DNA of 64,000 nucleotides, from the NCBI GenBank assembly GCA_963921935.1, contig OY998175.1, positions 226,570,122 to 226,634,121 of the forward strand. The letters run 5' to 3'. Below are positions 22,690 to 34,832 of the stretch, one piece after another; position 1 is the first letter of the stretch; the number at the start of each line of letters is the position of its first letter. The notes beneath the pieces were generated by a model. That model worked only from the letters and a program-made list of their open reading frames with translations, did not search any database and was not told the origin of the DNA. The DNA is from Galeruca laticollis. Lineage: Eukaryota > Arthropoda > Insecta > Coleoptera > Chrysomelidae. Made by a program: the position numbers and the translations under genes.

Positions 22690-23460
22690 ATTACTGTAAC
22701 GTGTGTTGTAAGAAGCATTTTACGCACGAACAGAAATGTAATTTCGTTAGTGCGTAAAATGCGTTACAACACGAGTTACATACTATACTTTACCTACGAC
22801 CTACTTGTACTTGTGTTTATAATCTTATTAAAAAACTTAAAGTACAAATATAAGCGTACATCCTCGATGCCCAGCCAAGTTTTATAAAAGTCGCTCCTCG
22901 ATGTCCAGCCAAGCATCTTAGAAGTTCACCCTCGATGCCCAGACAAGTTTCGTAAAAGTTCATCCTAAGTAGTATTTATTTTTATTAAAAAGTATGTAGA
23001 ATTACCGGAACTGCATAAAATAGCGTATACACCTCTCGACTAAAGTGACATTAATCCCTTAGGTTGATTACTTCCCTCAGGAATCAAACACCACCCGCGG
23101 TTTTAAATGGGCCACTTTAGTGGCTTGGTGTATAATAAAGTATACTATTGTTTACTAATATGAGATACATTCACACAGCTAAAAGATGCGGATTTAATGA
23201 AACGGAACCAATAATTATCATATAATTCCAAATAAATGTTATCTACCTTTTATATATAGAATAAAATTAAACGTTCATTATCCAAGTAATAAATTTTGAA
23301 TAAAATGGCTACGTCTATTGACAGTTGCTAAGTGGTTGCTATGGAAGCTGTGCGATTTACTTTACAGCCGTGCGTTTTGTTTTACCGTGCGTAATAGACG
23401 TCTTACATTGATTGCCGACTGTGTGTTTTTGACTACTTACAGGGGTGGTCGTAGGTAAAA
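22690..23460. mobile_element. Fold-back element B
   Basis: Flanked by AGTAT on both sides (22685-22689 and 23461-23465). It opens with a hairpin (ATTTTACGCACGAACAG against CGTTAGTGCGTAAAAT, ending CACGAGTTACATAC). A block bounded by TTTACCTACGACC (about 22790) and GGTCGTAGGTAAA (about 23446) follows. Inside, about three units of 37 bp (CCTCGATGCCCAGCCAAG) lie at 22862-22975. No coding capacity. The layout and the CACGAGTTRCATAC end match element A at 10842. Confidence 0.6.
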
Positions 23461-23479
23461 AGTATTTTTACAACAAATC

Positions 23480-24446
23480 ATGCTTTTTACGAACGAAGAA
23501 GCCTTTGATATGTTGAGAATTTATTTTCAATGTTCTGAAAATGCGGTGATTGCTTCTACGCAGTATGCAGTATGAAGACGGCATTCAAGAATGGTTTTTC
23601 GTCTTTTAGCCTTACCTTTAGGGCAACATGTCCAAGTGCAACCAACTCCAACTTTGAGAAGAAATCGTGGGGTAAGAAGAGAAGATAACATTATAAATGT
23701 GTTGGCTTATATTCATGCAGACCCCCATTTAAGCATAAGAGAGATCTCCAGATATTTAGGAATACCCTATGGCTCAGTGCAAAAAATATGGATTTTAAAA
23801 TGCATCTGTATCACGTCGTGATTCATCAATCCTTAAATGAGACTGACTTTGAACGTAGGCTCGACTTCTGCTACTGGCTTAGTAATTTTATTAGGGAAAA
23901 CCGTCATATTTTGTTACAAATATTGTGGACAGATGAAGCATCTTTTTGCAGTAATGGAGGGGAAATCTTCATAACATGCATTACTGGTAGGACACTAATC
24001 CACACTGGTTACGTGAAGATTATCAGCAGGGTCGATGGAGCGTCAACGTCTGGTGCGGTGTTATTAATAGTAATATTATCGGTCTGCACATCTTAAATGG
24101 CAATCTAACTGGTGACGTGTATTTGAACTTTTTATTGAACGATTTACCAGGACTCTTAGAAAATGTGTATTTAGAAGTAAGAAGAAACATGTGGTTTCAA
24201 CAAGACGGATGTTCGGCACATTATTCTCGAAATGTGCAAGATTTTTTGAACAGGCATTTTCCTAACCGTTGGATTGGTAGAGGCAGTCTATTTTTCTGGC
24301 CACCACGGTTCCCCGATTTAACCTGCCTTGATTTTTATCTGTGGGGCCGAATAAAGGATTTGGTGCATAAAACTCGACCAACTACTCGAGAAGACATGAT
24401 AATCCGAACTCAAAACGCCATAAATAACACTGATCAACACTCATTT
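23480..24446 (+). pseudogene. Mariner-family transposase, main part
   Basis: The start at 23480 (MLFTNEEAFDMLRIYFQCSE) is the usual N-terminus of this transposase group. A paired-like helix-turn-helix follows (LAYIHADPHLSIREISRYLG). The catalytic part has ILWTDEASF, WFQQDGCSAHYSRN and WPPRFPDLTCLDFYLWG, which supply three aspartates with 36 residues between the second and third. A TGA near 23573 and two frame changes break it. The expected C-terminal sequence reappears at 34597. The family cuts and pastes at TA targets. Confidence 0.75.
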
Positions 24447-26900
24447 TATTGTCAACAATATTTGGGCGATTTCTAGGTAATTTCGTGGTGCTGATCACGG
24501 ATTTGAAGTCCATTTAGGTGAATTGGCTCTAATTTTAGAGATATATTATCAAAATATGATGAGATAGGGAAAAATATCAATTTAATAGACCAATGGTCTT
24601 TTAGTAAAAAATATTAAAGTGGTTTCAAAAAAAGAGAAACGAAAAAATGATAAAATTCATTTATTGATTAGGTATAACAGCAAAGAAATAATTTAATTTA
24701 AAAAATTACATCTAATTCGTAGGAAAGAAGCTCTTTTTGTAGGATTTTCTTTTACGAGGACCGTCAGGTACATCACGTTCGAGACTCCAGCAATAATCTG
24801 CCATCATATGATGATCCCATCTGCCTTGATACCTTACCTTCATCTCCTCTATATCCCGGTGGATCCGTTCCCCTTGTTCCTCACTGAAATTGCCAAGATT
24901 GTCGGGAAATTTATCCAAGTGGTTGTGAAGAAAGTGTACTCTAATACCCATATTAGTACCCAAGTTTTTAAAGATTAATAACATCTGTTGCACTAATTCC
25001 TCGTAATTGTCCGCTTTTTGATTACCCAAGAAATTTTTAACTACCATAACAAAGCTACACCAAGTAGCAGCTTCAAGTGTCGTCATGTGATTTGTAAAAT
25101 TAGAGTCCTTAATAAGTTTGCGAATTTGAGGGCCATCAAAAATACCCGCTTTCAGCTTTTCCATACTTAGCCTAGGAAACGATCTACAAATGTATTTGAA
25201 GCACTCGCCATCTTTACTCAAAGCCTAAACAAATTGTTTCATTAGTCCTATCTTGATGTGGAGCGGTGGGAGAATGATTTTTCCACGGTCAACTAATGGT
25301 TCGTTTATGACATTTGCTGTTCCTACAGTCATATTTTGTCTTATTGGCCAATTAACCATATTTCAATGATCTTGCTTCGCCCTACTATCCCACAAGCAGA
25401 TAAAACAAGGGTATTTTGTGTACCCACCTTGCTGCCCAAGCAAGAAGTTGACCATTTTTAGATCAACACAAATGGAAAACTGATGTTCTTCATAGGATAG
25501 TTTCTGTAATACCAACTTGATGTTTTGATATTCTTCCTTAAGTTTTGTTGAGTGGGCGATAGGAATTGACGCATATCGGTTGCCATTGTGTAGCAAAACA
25601 CACTTTAAGCTTCTACTGGAACTGTCTATGAATAGTCGCCAATCACCTGGAACAAATTGTATTCCCATTTGACGAAAAAGTCCGGAAATGTTGTTGCAAT
25701 AAATAAGATCTTCATCCTGGCTAAAGTGAGGAACAAGTTTCACCTCTCGTGTTCTATAAATGGTTATTTTTATATCTGGTTGTAGACAGTTTTTTTTCTT
25801 TTAATCTGGATGCCAGAAGTTCAGATGCTTGCTTTTATAGACCGAGATCCCGTATCAGATCATTCAGTTCTTCTTGAGAGAACTGCTGTGGTGTTGATTG
25901 TATTTTCTGCTCATATTCACTTCCACTGCTACTGTACTGGTCCTTAATTTCTTCTTCTTCTTCCGCCATCAAAACATCTGGCAGTGTTGTATATACTGGT
26001 ACGGCAATCTCTTCGCTATGTGGCACAGGTCTTCGTGCTGATTCTAAATCAGGATAATCCCATTTGCTTTCTTGTATTTGTTAAATCCTTTTACATTAAC
26101 TAAACAAAAATACCAATCATCATGGTGGTTTTCAGGTTCTCTCCACACCATGGGCACACCAAATTTCAATCTTTTTCTTTTTTCCTTTGACCACTGTCGT
26201 AAACATTCGACACACGTTTTGCACACTATATGGGGAGCCCAGGACTTGTCTTGGTCTCCAAGCTGTATGCCGAAATAAGCTTGATAAGGTTGTCTAACAA
26301 AATCTGTGATATTTTTTCTTTGTTTCGCTACAGTATATTCGCCACAAATGTAGCAGAAGACATTAGGGCTGTTCAAACAGCTTCTGCGTGAAGAACTCAT
26401 TCCTCTGAAAAAAGAGTAACTTTAGTTAGAAATATAGGTACAAAAATTCGTCACATGTACTCCTACCTTCCACTTGACGTCTATTGAATTTAAATAACTT
26501 CACTAGGTAGGCAAAAAGAACTAAATACACAAAATACGTAAGAAAAGCACAATAACCGCGACGCTAAGTCTTAGTAGAACAACTGCTTACGCTGAACTGA
26601 CAGTTAAAATCAAGAGACACAAGACAAACAAGTGCACGCACTGATCACGTGATCAGCAGTCGGCACGTGGTACGATCACTAAACAGGGTTGAACTCTCGT
26701 TTCTGCGTAAATTTCTGGTTCGTAAATTATTCTTAAAGAATAAAAAGCATATGTTATAGCTAAATTCCTTAAAAAATTATGTATCCATTACCTCAAAAAC
26801 TAGAGCCAATTTGGAAAAACTGCTTTTATTTTTGAATTCAGCAGACCTGAATTACCCTAAATTCGTTCAAAAATACTTGGCAACAATTTTTTTTTGAATT
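24446..26900 (-). mobile_element. TIR element carrying an unclassified RNase-H-like gene
   Basis: Outside the gene both ends carry related inverted sequence. The left part (about 24455-24560: CAACAATATTTGGGCGATT, TTTCTAGGTAATTTC, GAATTGGCTCTAATTTT) matches the complement of about 26770-26890 (CCAAGTATTTTTGAACGAA, TTTAGGGTAATTC, AAATTGGCTCTAGTTTT). These diverged repeats of about 100 bp, and the fact that the mariner transposase is interrupted exactly here, indicate a separate insertion. The exact ends and target duplication could not be fixed. Confidence 0.5.
24712..26400 (-). pseudogene. Unclassified multi-copy gene, possible novel transposase
   Basis: Read from ATG 26400, the first part has FCYICGEYTVAKQR and a second Cys/His group (HIVCKTCVECLRQW), probably a zinc-binding domain. 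An acidic linker and QFSQEELNDLIRDLGL follow. The central part has WRLFIDSSSRSLKCVLLHNG, SICVDLKMVNFLLGQQGGYT and PCFICLWDSRA, then LPPLHIKIGLMKQFV. The end has LKAGIFDGPQIRKL, NFSEEQGERIHRDIEEM and MMADYCWSLERD. FIDSS, ICVDLK and the GERIHRDIE acid are arranged like the D, D and E of an RNase-H fold, so a transposase is plausible. I know the family only as repeated uncharacterised proteins in arthropods and cnidarians. A stop near 25225 and breaks near 25350, 25745 and 26040 make this copy defective. Confidence 0.55.
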
Positions 26901-26941
26901 TTGTAGGGCGGTGTAATATACCAAGAGCGTAAATTGAGGCA

Positions 26942-27128
26942 AGTTAAGGCCCTGAATACGATGACCCAGCGCCACGGAACCCGCTGACGCTGCACCGATA
27001 ACGAAGTTATAAATACAAATGATAATGTACTCTTTTACTCTTTATGTCAGATTAGTTGTTGAATAAAGTAGTCATTATAATAATTTTCGCTTTTTAAAAA
27101 CATTCTTTTCGGAGCTACAAACTTCACT
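26942..27128 (+). repeat. Errantivirus-like 5' LTR
   Basis: 187 bp, three differences from 34409-34595. It is followed directly by the primer-binding site. Confidence 0.85.
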
Positions 27129-27442
27129 GGCGCAGTCAGTAGGATTTTCCGGAAAATTACATGAGTTTCGCGAGTAGTTTGTTCGTTTCTACGATTAACC
27201 GGAAAAACCGAACTTTTTCCTGTAGTACAAAAGCCTAGATTCGAAGGTATATCGGGTCAAAAGTATTAGTTACTACAAGAACTGTGAAAGTGTTCCAAAG
27301 AAGAAGAAAAACGAAAAAGCAGTTATTCCAAGTCCTGGGTGAAGAACAAAAATCGTCCGATCCTATAGGCAGTAGATGTAAGAAGTAAGAAAATTATGAA
27401 AATCGTCATTTTTGCGTGCTAATCCTTTTTAAACATTTATTC

Positions 27443-27447
<5 letters not shown>

Positions 27448-27476
<29 letters not shown>
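27448..27476. repeat. (TA)n microsatellite
   Basis: About 15 TA units in the leader between the LTR and gag. Confidence 0.9.
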
Positions 27477-27480
<4 letters not shown>

Positions 27481-27576
27481 TATAATAGTATTTATAATCA
27501 AGAAAAATAAAATAAAATAATAAGAAATAATTCATATACGCTAAAGAAATATAAGTTAACAAAGTTTTATTATTTC

Positions 27577-28704
27577 ATGACAGAAGATTATAGAGATCTT
27601 AATTTGAGTAGTCTTTTCGAAGTAATAAATTCAATAGAATCAGAAATGGCTCAACCTAATTACCAATTATTAAAGTTATACTTAGATTCAATTCCACCAT
27701 ACGATGGTAATCCACATACTCTCACTATATTTTTAGGTAATTGTGAAAGTTTAATTAATACTTTTGCAAGTCAAACATATAATGCTTTGAATAATTTTTT
27801 GTTAAGAGCGATTTTAGGCAAATTGACAGGTAGAGCACAAATACTAATAGGTTCACGAATTGAGCTAACTACCTGGCAATTAGTAAAAGCCGCGCTTAAT
27901 CTAAGTTTTGGTGATCAGAGAGACATAGCTTGTTAGATACAAGACTTAATAGCGTTAAGACCTTCGAAAAATGAAGCACCGTATACATTTGGCATGCGCT
28001 GTCAAGACGCACGGAGCTTAATCGTTTCCAAATTAAATTCTTTAAATTTACCTGCAGCTGAGAGAACAGTAAGATTAAAAAGTTATGATGATTTATCGCT
28101 AAAAACGTTTATTAGAGGTTTACCGTTTTCAATTCAAACAAATGTTAGGTTAAGAAATCCAGACAGTTTGGAAAAAGCAATGAGTTTGGTTATAGAGGAA
28201 AAAAATTTTCTTTACTCGACCCAGATATCAAATAATTGAAATACTCAAAATAATTTTAAACCATCATCTAGATTCACTTCTGCGAGAAATAATTCAAACT
28301 TTGCTAATACATACTCAAACATAAATGCAAATTTCAATCAACGCACATTTCCTTCGCAACCACGTCCGAATTTTCAATCAAATTTCTCACAGTCTCCAAT
28401 AATGTTTCAAAACTCGATACCACGTCAGTCTCATCCTTCGCCTCTATTTAGACCACAGAATACGTTAACTAATAACTCTTTCAACAGAAATCCCAATAAT
28501 CATTTTGTACCACAACGTCAACATAATTTCCAAAAATGTTATAATAATCCTGCAATTCAACAAAGAAATCATAACCAATCCCTTAATCGTCCTTCTTTTC
28601 AAAATCAATATAAACCCGAACCGATGGACACGTCATCAGCAAATACTTCCTTAAAATCAAAACCCCAACCAAAATTCACCGCCAATGAATTATTTAACCA
28701 ATAG
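27577..28704 (+). pseudogene. Errantivirus-like gag
   Basis: One frame from ATG 27577 to 28704 is broken by stops at about 27934 and 28237. The N-terminal part has the gypsy/errantivirus capsid look (IPPYDGNPHTLTIFLGNCES, LLRAILGKLTGRAQILIGSR), and a matrix-distal segment has TFIRGLPFSIQTNVRLRNPD. The C-terminal third is Asn/Gln/Phe-rich and basic with no CCHC knuckle, which is usual in this group. The product would form the particle. Confidence 0.75.
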
Positions 28705-28919
28705 GTTAACCAAGTTCAATTTGAAAATCCATTCGAACCAGATCAACTTGATTATTTTAATTATCAACATTTACACCCAGATGATTCTCCAGAAACTCAA
28801 TACCCCTACCATGATAACAATTTTCAAGAAAACAATGTTAATGCTTATAAACAAGATAATATGTACACGGAAACATGTGCGAATATAGGGAAAAACGATG
28901 ATATAAATTTTTGTCTGGC

Positions 28920-29280
28920 GTCGACCTCCGACGGTCGGAGATAATACAAGTATGCATTAAAAGCAAATCTGCCGTATATTATAATTCCTGAAATAAATGC
29001 TAGATTCTTGATAGACACCGGTAGTACAATAAGTTTAATAAACCCTGATTTAGCACATACGTATTATAAAAAAAATATTTTCAAATAGAAATTTAATATA
29101 CAAACGGCGCATAGTATTTCTTTTCACGACGAAGTTGCTAATATACCAGTTTTTAGTATTTTTATTGTAAAACAATATCATAAATTTTAACTTTTTAAGT
29201 TTTGCGAGAATTTTGAAGGAATAATAGGAGTAGATTTACTCGAACAATTAAAAGCAACTATAAATGTTAACACAAGGGAG
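28920..29280 (+). pseudogene. Retroelement aspartic protease region
   Basis: The sequence LPYIIIPEINARFLIDTGST near 28970-29030 carries the DTG active site, and a later IIGVDLLEQL near 29220 matches the flap-to-C-terminal strand. Stops at about 29087 and 29188 break the frame. It lies between gag and pol as expected. Confidence 0.65.
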
Positions 29281-32200
29281 ATGTCTACCCCTTACGTTAC
29301 TGTACCTATTATTTTCCAGCCCGATAATAATAATAAACAATATCATTCAATAAAAAATTATCGTATCGTTATACCAGGTAGAATACAACAGGTTGTAAAA
29401 GTACCTGTTACCCAAAGCAATGGAATAGGTATTTTAGAATACCAAAATTTTGGTAATGGTATTGAAATGCCCAAAGCTTTAGTCAACGTTCGTAATAATT
29501 ATGCTATAACTACTATTACTAATGTCAATGAAAATTCTGTGAAGTTAGAAATTTCAGAACCGTTTGATATAGAACCAATAGATTTAGTCCACGTTAACTG
29601 TATAGAAAAAATGGGAACTGATGAAATAATATCCGAACATTATGATAGATTGCTTAAAAATAATTTAAAAAATATAAGACTTGATCATTGTAACGCGGAA
29701 GAGAAAAACGCTATTAAAAACTTACTTTTTGAATATAGGGATATATTTTATTGCGAGGGTACTCCTTTAACTTTTACAAATCAGATAAAATCAAACTAAA
29801 AAACGAATCTCCAGTTTATACAAAGTCATATCGCTTTCCTGAAGTTCATAAAGACGAAGTTAGGTCACAAATTTCTAAATTGTTAGAGCAAGGCATAATG
29901 CAGGATAGTAATTCACCATTTTCGAGTCCAATCTGGATTGTGCCCAAGGCCTTTAATCCCGCCACTGGCAAACGCTCTTGGAGAATTGTAATTGATTATC
30001 GGAAGCTAAATGAGCAAACAGTAGATGATAAGTATCCAATACCTCTCATTACAGATATTTTAGATAAATTAGGTAAAGCAAGTTATTTTTCCACTAAAGA
30101 TCTTTGTTCAGGTTTTCATCAAATTCAAGTATGTGACGAAGATGTAGAAAAAACTGCCTTCAGCACGGAAGAAGGGCATTACGAATTTAAAAGAATGCCT
30201 TTCGGTTTGAAAAATGCTCCTTCCACCTTTCAAAGAATAATGAATTCAGTTTTAAGAGGTTTACAAAATCAAATTTGTGTTGTTTATCTTGATGATATAT
30301 TAATATATAGTACATCATTACAAGAACATATAGAACGTTTAAAAAAGATATTTGAAAGACTTAGGCAAAGTAATTTGAAAGTACAATTAAATAAGTCGGA
30401 ATTTTTGCAAAAATCTGTTAAGTATTTAGGTCACGTTATTACTCCAGATGGTGTCAAACCCAACCCTGAAAAAAATTCTGCAATTAAAAATTTCCCAATA
30501 CCTCGAACTACGAAAGATATTAAAAGCTTTTTTGGTCTTCTTGGTTATTACAGGCGATTTATTCGAGACTTTGCAAAAATAACTAAGTCGCTTACCAAAT
30601 GTCTTAAGAAAGGAGCTCAAATCATACATAACGACGAGTTTATTAATTGTTTTAATGCTTGCAAGGAAATACTTACTAATGACCCTGTACTCGTATACCC
30701 AGATTTTAATAAACCCTTTGTGCTAACTACTGATGCAAGCAATTTCGCTATCGGAGCTATTTTGTCACAAGGTGACGTCCCCTATGACCGACCAGTGGCA
30801 AACGCCTCTAGAACACTTAATGAAACTGAAACCCGGTACTCTACTATCGAAAAAGAACTTTTAGCAATAGTTTGGGCATGCAAACATTTCCGCCCTTATT
30901 TGTATGGCCGCCCTTTTCTGATCTACACAGATCACAAGCCTTTAACTTGGCTCTTTAGTCTCAAGGAGCCTAACTCAAAATTAGTTAGATGGCGCCTGCG
31001 TCTCGAAAAGTATGACTACAAAATTATATATAAAAAGGGTAAAGTCAATGCCAACGCGGACTGTCTATCGCGCATAACGATAAACGCTTTGGAAGACGAA
31101 TCGATGATCAATAATCCAGGCGATATCGATCTAGACATGTTAGACAACCTCAGAGATTTAGTAGAATCTTTTGTTGGTGAAGATCACGAAGAACAACCTT
31201 CCACTAGTAAAACCGCGCCCAAAATCAATATATTAGAAAATAAACAAGTCAAGCCTCCCGACAAAATACTAGAAAATATTAACGAACATGACAATGATCT
31301 TATGACACAACACTCTAATGCCGACGATTCAGGAAATAACGGAATTCCTATACTTGGCGAAATAATTAATAATAAAACACATCAAATCTTAGTATTTCCA
31401 AATTTATATAAAAAACTAGACGTTGCGGACTCGACTTATGAAAATAAAAAAATGGTAACTGTGAAAATTCCTGAAAATAATTCAAATAATTTTATTTTTA
31501 CATTTTTATTAGAGTATACTGATAGCAAAACCACGTATCATATTTATTTCCACAAGGACAAATTTTACAAAGAGTTTTGTAACGTATATTCACAATATTT
31601 CAACGAAACCGGACCCAAACTAATAAAATGTACCAAACAAGTAAATACTATAACAAATGAAGAAGAGCAGTTACGTTTAATAAGAAATCACCACGAAGGT
31701 AAAACAAACCACAGGGGAATTACCGAAACCGTAGAATACTTAAAAAGAAATTATTATTGGAAAATCTAAAATCAACAGTAACTAATTTTATTAATGCTTG
31801 TAACATTTGTCAAAGATCTAAATATGCTAGAAAAACCCCTTACGTGCCGCTTATGTTAACAGAATCAGCTACTAAACCGTTTCAAATTGTACATGTAGAT
31901 GTATTCACATTCGATGGAAAATTATACTTAACACTCACAGATGCTTTCTCAAAATTCGCACAAGCAATTTTTATTGAAGGTAAGACCGCAGTTATCATAA
32001 GTAGAGCTCTAATTAAATATTTTACAACTTTTGGTATTCCACGAATTTAATAATCTCAAACAGTTAAAGATATACTGGCACTCCATAAAATTATATTCAC
32101 TTTACTACCCCAGCTCACCATGAGTCCAACTCAATAGCAGAACGTTTACATTCGACACTAATCGAACAATTACGCATATTACAGGAAATTTTCCCCGATG

Positions 32201-32463
32201 AAAAAGGCAATTTGATGGACTATGCTATACTAGGCTACAATAATACTGTACATAGCTCAACTAATTTTACGCCATTTGAACTTACTTTCGGACATACTGA
32301 CACACGAAATCCCAACGAAATATTTGACTCACAACGATTACGCCGAAAACATAAGGAAAAACTGAAACATGTATATGACAAGGTAAATAAGACACTGACT
32401 GACAAAAAGCAAAAAGTAATTACGAAACGTAACGATCAAGGTGACGATAACCCGGAATTCTAA
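29281..32463 (+). pseudogene. Errantivirus-like pol: RT, RNase H, integrase
   Basis: RT motifs are complete in one long frame (29751-31769): SPFSSPIWIVPK, SWRIVIDYRKLN, FSTKDLCSGFHQI, MPFGLKNAPSTFQR and the catalytic VVYLDDILIYS. RNase H follows (LTTDASNFAIGAILS, IEKELLAIVWACKHF, YTDHKPLTWLF). The integrase zinc module (NHHEGKTNHRG, CNICQRS) and first core Asp (VHVDVF) are present. A deletion near 32045-32070 removes the second catalytic Asp region, while the Glu helix (SNSIAERLHS) remains but out of frame. A frame change near 29780 separates the linker from RT. Integrase is therefore dead even though RT looks whole. Confidence 0.8.
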
Positions 32464-32659
32464 CTTAATCAAATTGTTTATAAACAAAACCCTAGACGAC
32501 GTAACAAAAAAGACAAAGTATTTTAGGCCCTTACCAAATAACTGAAAAATTATCTAGAAACCGCGTAGAAATTACTAGACAGTTTAATAGAAACAAGAAA
32601 GAAATAGTACATATTAAAGAACTAAAAAAACCTCCCGTAATTGCAGGTACCTCATCAGG

Positions 32660-34399
32660 TTGACCAGCACCCAATCAAATTTCCCAAAATTCCATAACAT
32701 TAATGACAATCCTGGACTCCTACCACTATACATAGGTAATGCACAAATTAAGACTGACTTCTGGACAATAATTCAAACTTACGACTTGACAAATATAACA
32801 AACGAATTTATATCACTTCAAGACCAATATGAGAACATTAAAAATTCACTTTTAAATAAATCCGAATATTATAGGTTTCATAATGAATTTGAGAACTCTT
32901 ATCGCATAATTAAGATACTTGAAAAAAAAATAAGCATACAATTAAAGCAACTTAATCCTATAGGGAAACTGAGACGTAAAAGATCTCTTTTTGACGGAAT
33001 TGGCTGTGCTATAAAGTTTATTACTGGAAATCTCGATCAAAACGATGCGAGGAGATATGACGACGCGATATTATCTCTCTCAAATAATCAAGAGAAATTC
33101 AAAACTTTATTTAAAGACCAAATAACTTTGCTTCAAAAATCAATTGATAGTTTTGAGAACAATACGCGAATACTGGCCAACGACCAATTAATTTTGAAAG
33201 ATCGTATAACAAGCATGCAGGAAATGATAAAGAATCTTAAGCTGGAAGAAGTAGAAACTTATCATTATTTCGCAATTCAAACTATTGTATCCCAAATTAC
33301 TACAAGTTTTCAATTAATCTATGACCTACTCGAGAAAATAGAAGTTGCTGTTACTTTCTCCAAATTATATACCTTTCATAACTCCATAGCTGATCCGAAC
33401 AATTTGCTTTCAGAAATTTTAATAATTAGCAAACAGCTAAAGGAAAATAAATTCCCATTTGAACCAATTCTGGAAAATATCCTATTATTTGAGGAGACTA
33501 TTAAAATTAAGAGCTACGGCAAAGCAAACAAAATAATATTTATTTTAGAAATACCAATTGTTCAGTTAAACGATTATAATTACTATCATTTGTATTCTCT
33601 TCCAACACCCTCCTTCCATTCCTACAGAACAATAATCGCGCAATCGAAATACCACCTATCCTCTGAGCACGAGTACGCATTTATGGATACTAGATGCCAA
33701 GAAGTTCCTGCAGGAGAGTTCCTCTGCGAAGACATCCAACCAATCCAAAATACCAACAATCCTCCTTGCGAGATCCAGTTGCTGAAATATTCAAAAAACA
33801 CTACGAGGTGTCACCAAATTTCTACCAAGATCACCGAACCTCAAGTTCAGAAAGTGAAGAAAAATCAGTGGATAATTATTCTACCCCATAGTATCGTGGC
33901 AACGCAAAAGTGCGGTAAAGTTATAAACAATATTCCTCTTCAAGGAAGCTATTTACTGGAACTTAGTAATAACTGTGAAGTGCAGCTAGAAGGCATATTA
34001 TTGAAAACTTAGGATCAATCTAAATTAAAAAATGTTGGAATTCCGCGATTAGAACCACTTAGTGAATTTGCAACTCCGGAAAATATAAACTTTCCAACAA
34101 TTCAAATAGACTCAATCAAATTAGACGAATTAAAAACTGTTTATAGTGCTTTAGACTCTGAAAGAACTAAAAATGAAAATATAAAAACAGTTCCTGTGCA
34201 TTTTGACAAAATTAGTATTCATACAATTTTACTTTACATTTTTGGAATTTTAATAGTTATTTACATGAGTTTTAAGTACTGCCGATCCAATGCCGAACCG
34301 GACAGAGAAGGAGAGGAAGCCATTCAAGAGAAACCCTTAGAAGTGGATATTGGATTTTCTTCGTCGAACTCTGGTTCATCCACCATAGTTCTCCACTAA
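32660..34399 (+). pseudogene. Envelope-like gene (F-type fusion protein), one nonsense codon
   Basis: A single frame runs from 32660 to 34399, interrupted only by a TAG at about 34010. Features are a basic furin-like site (RRKRS near 32970) followed by a hydrophobic, fusion-peptide-like stretch, then long helical regions, paired cysteines toward the C-terminus, a membrane segment near 34215-34275 (TILLYIFGILIVIYMSF) and a short cytoplasmic tail. This is the layout of insect errantivirus Env proteins, related to baculovirus F proteins, which mediate membrane fusion. The start is uncertain, because Env is usually made from a spliced RNA and no clear signal peptide is seen. As it stands the product would lack the membrane anchor. 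Confidence 0.7.
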
Positions 34400-34408
34400 G
34401 GCCGGAGG

Positions 34409-34595
34409 AGTTAAGGCCCTGAATACGATGACCCAGCGCCACGGAACCCGCTGACGCTGCACCGATAACGAAGTTATAAATACAAATGTTAATGTACTCT
34501 TTTACTCTTTATGTCAGATTAGTTGTTGAATGAAGTAGTCATTATAATAATTTTCGCTTTTTAAAAACATTCTTTTCGGAACTACAAACTTCACT
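34409..34595 (+). repeat. Errantivirus-like 3' LTR
   Basis: 187 bp, same ends as the 5' copy. It is preceded by the env stop and a purine-rich tract. Confidence 0.85.
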
Positions 34596-34596
34596 T

Positions 34597-34672
34597 GCCA
34601 CTGTCAACTCCACCCAGAAAAGATTGGACCAGTGCATTCAAAATAATGGGCAACATTTTGAACATTCACGAC
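34597..34672 (+). pseudogene. C-terminal codons of the split mariner transposase
   Basis: The translation ends NSTQKRLDQCIQNNGQHFEH, the usual C-terminus of mariner-type transposases (compare RYEACLRRNGEHFEHL in the second mariner at 37780). It completes the transposase that stops being recognisable at about 24446 and shows that everything between is inserted. Confidence 0.65.
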
Positions 34673-34832
34673 AAAACTATTAATTTATTTTTAACGTTTA
34701 TTTTTAAAGTTCTGTGTTCTTGTTTTTAGTGTTATTGCTCCTGCTGTTGTTGGACAGTTTTATTAATATTTTTTTTCCAAATATGTAAATTAGTATGTTT
34801 CGAGATATGGGCGCTCCATGTAAATTTATTTG

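Larger units (their letters stand above)
26942..34595 (+). mobile_element. Errantivirus-like gypsy element with env
   Basis: Two 187-bp LTRs (26942-27128 and 34409-34595) begin AGTTAAGG and end TTCACT, as in Drosophila 17.6/297/gypsy relatives. They differ at three positions, so this is one of the younger insertions here. The primer-binding site TGGCGCAGTCAGTAGGA overlaps the LTR end, and a purine tract (GGCCGGAGGAG) precedes the 3' LTR. Inside lie gag, protease, pol and env, each damaged. It sits inside the C-terminal codons of the mariner transposase. No matching 4-bp duplication was seen at the two ends. Confidence 0.85.
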
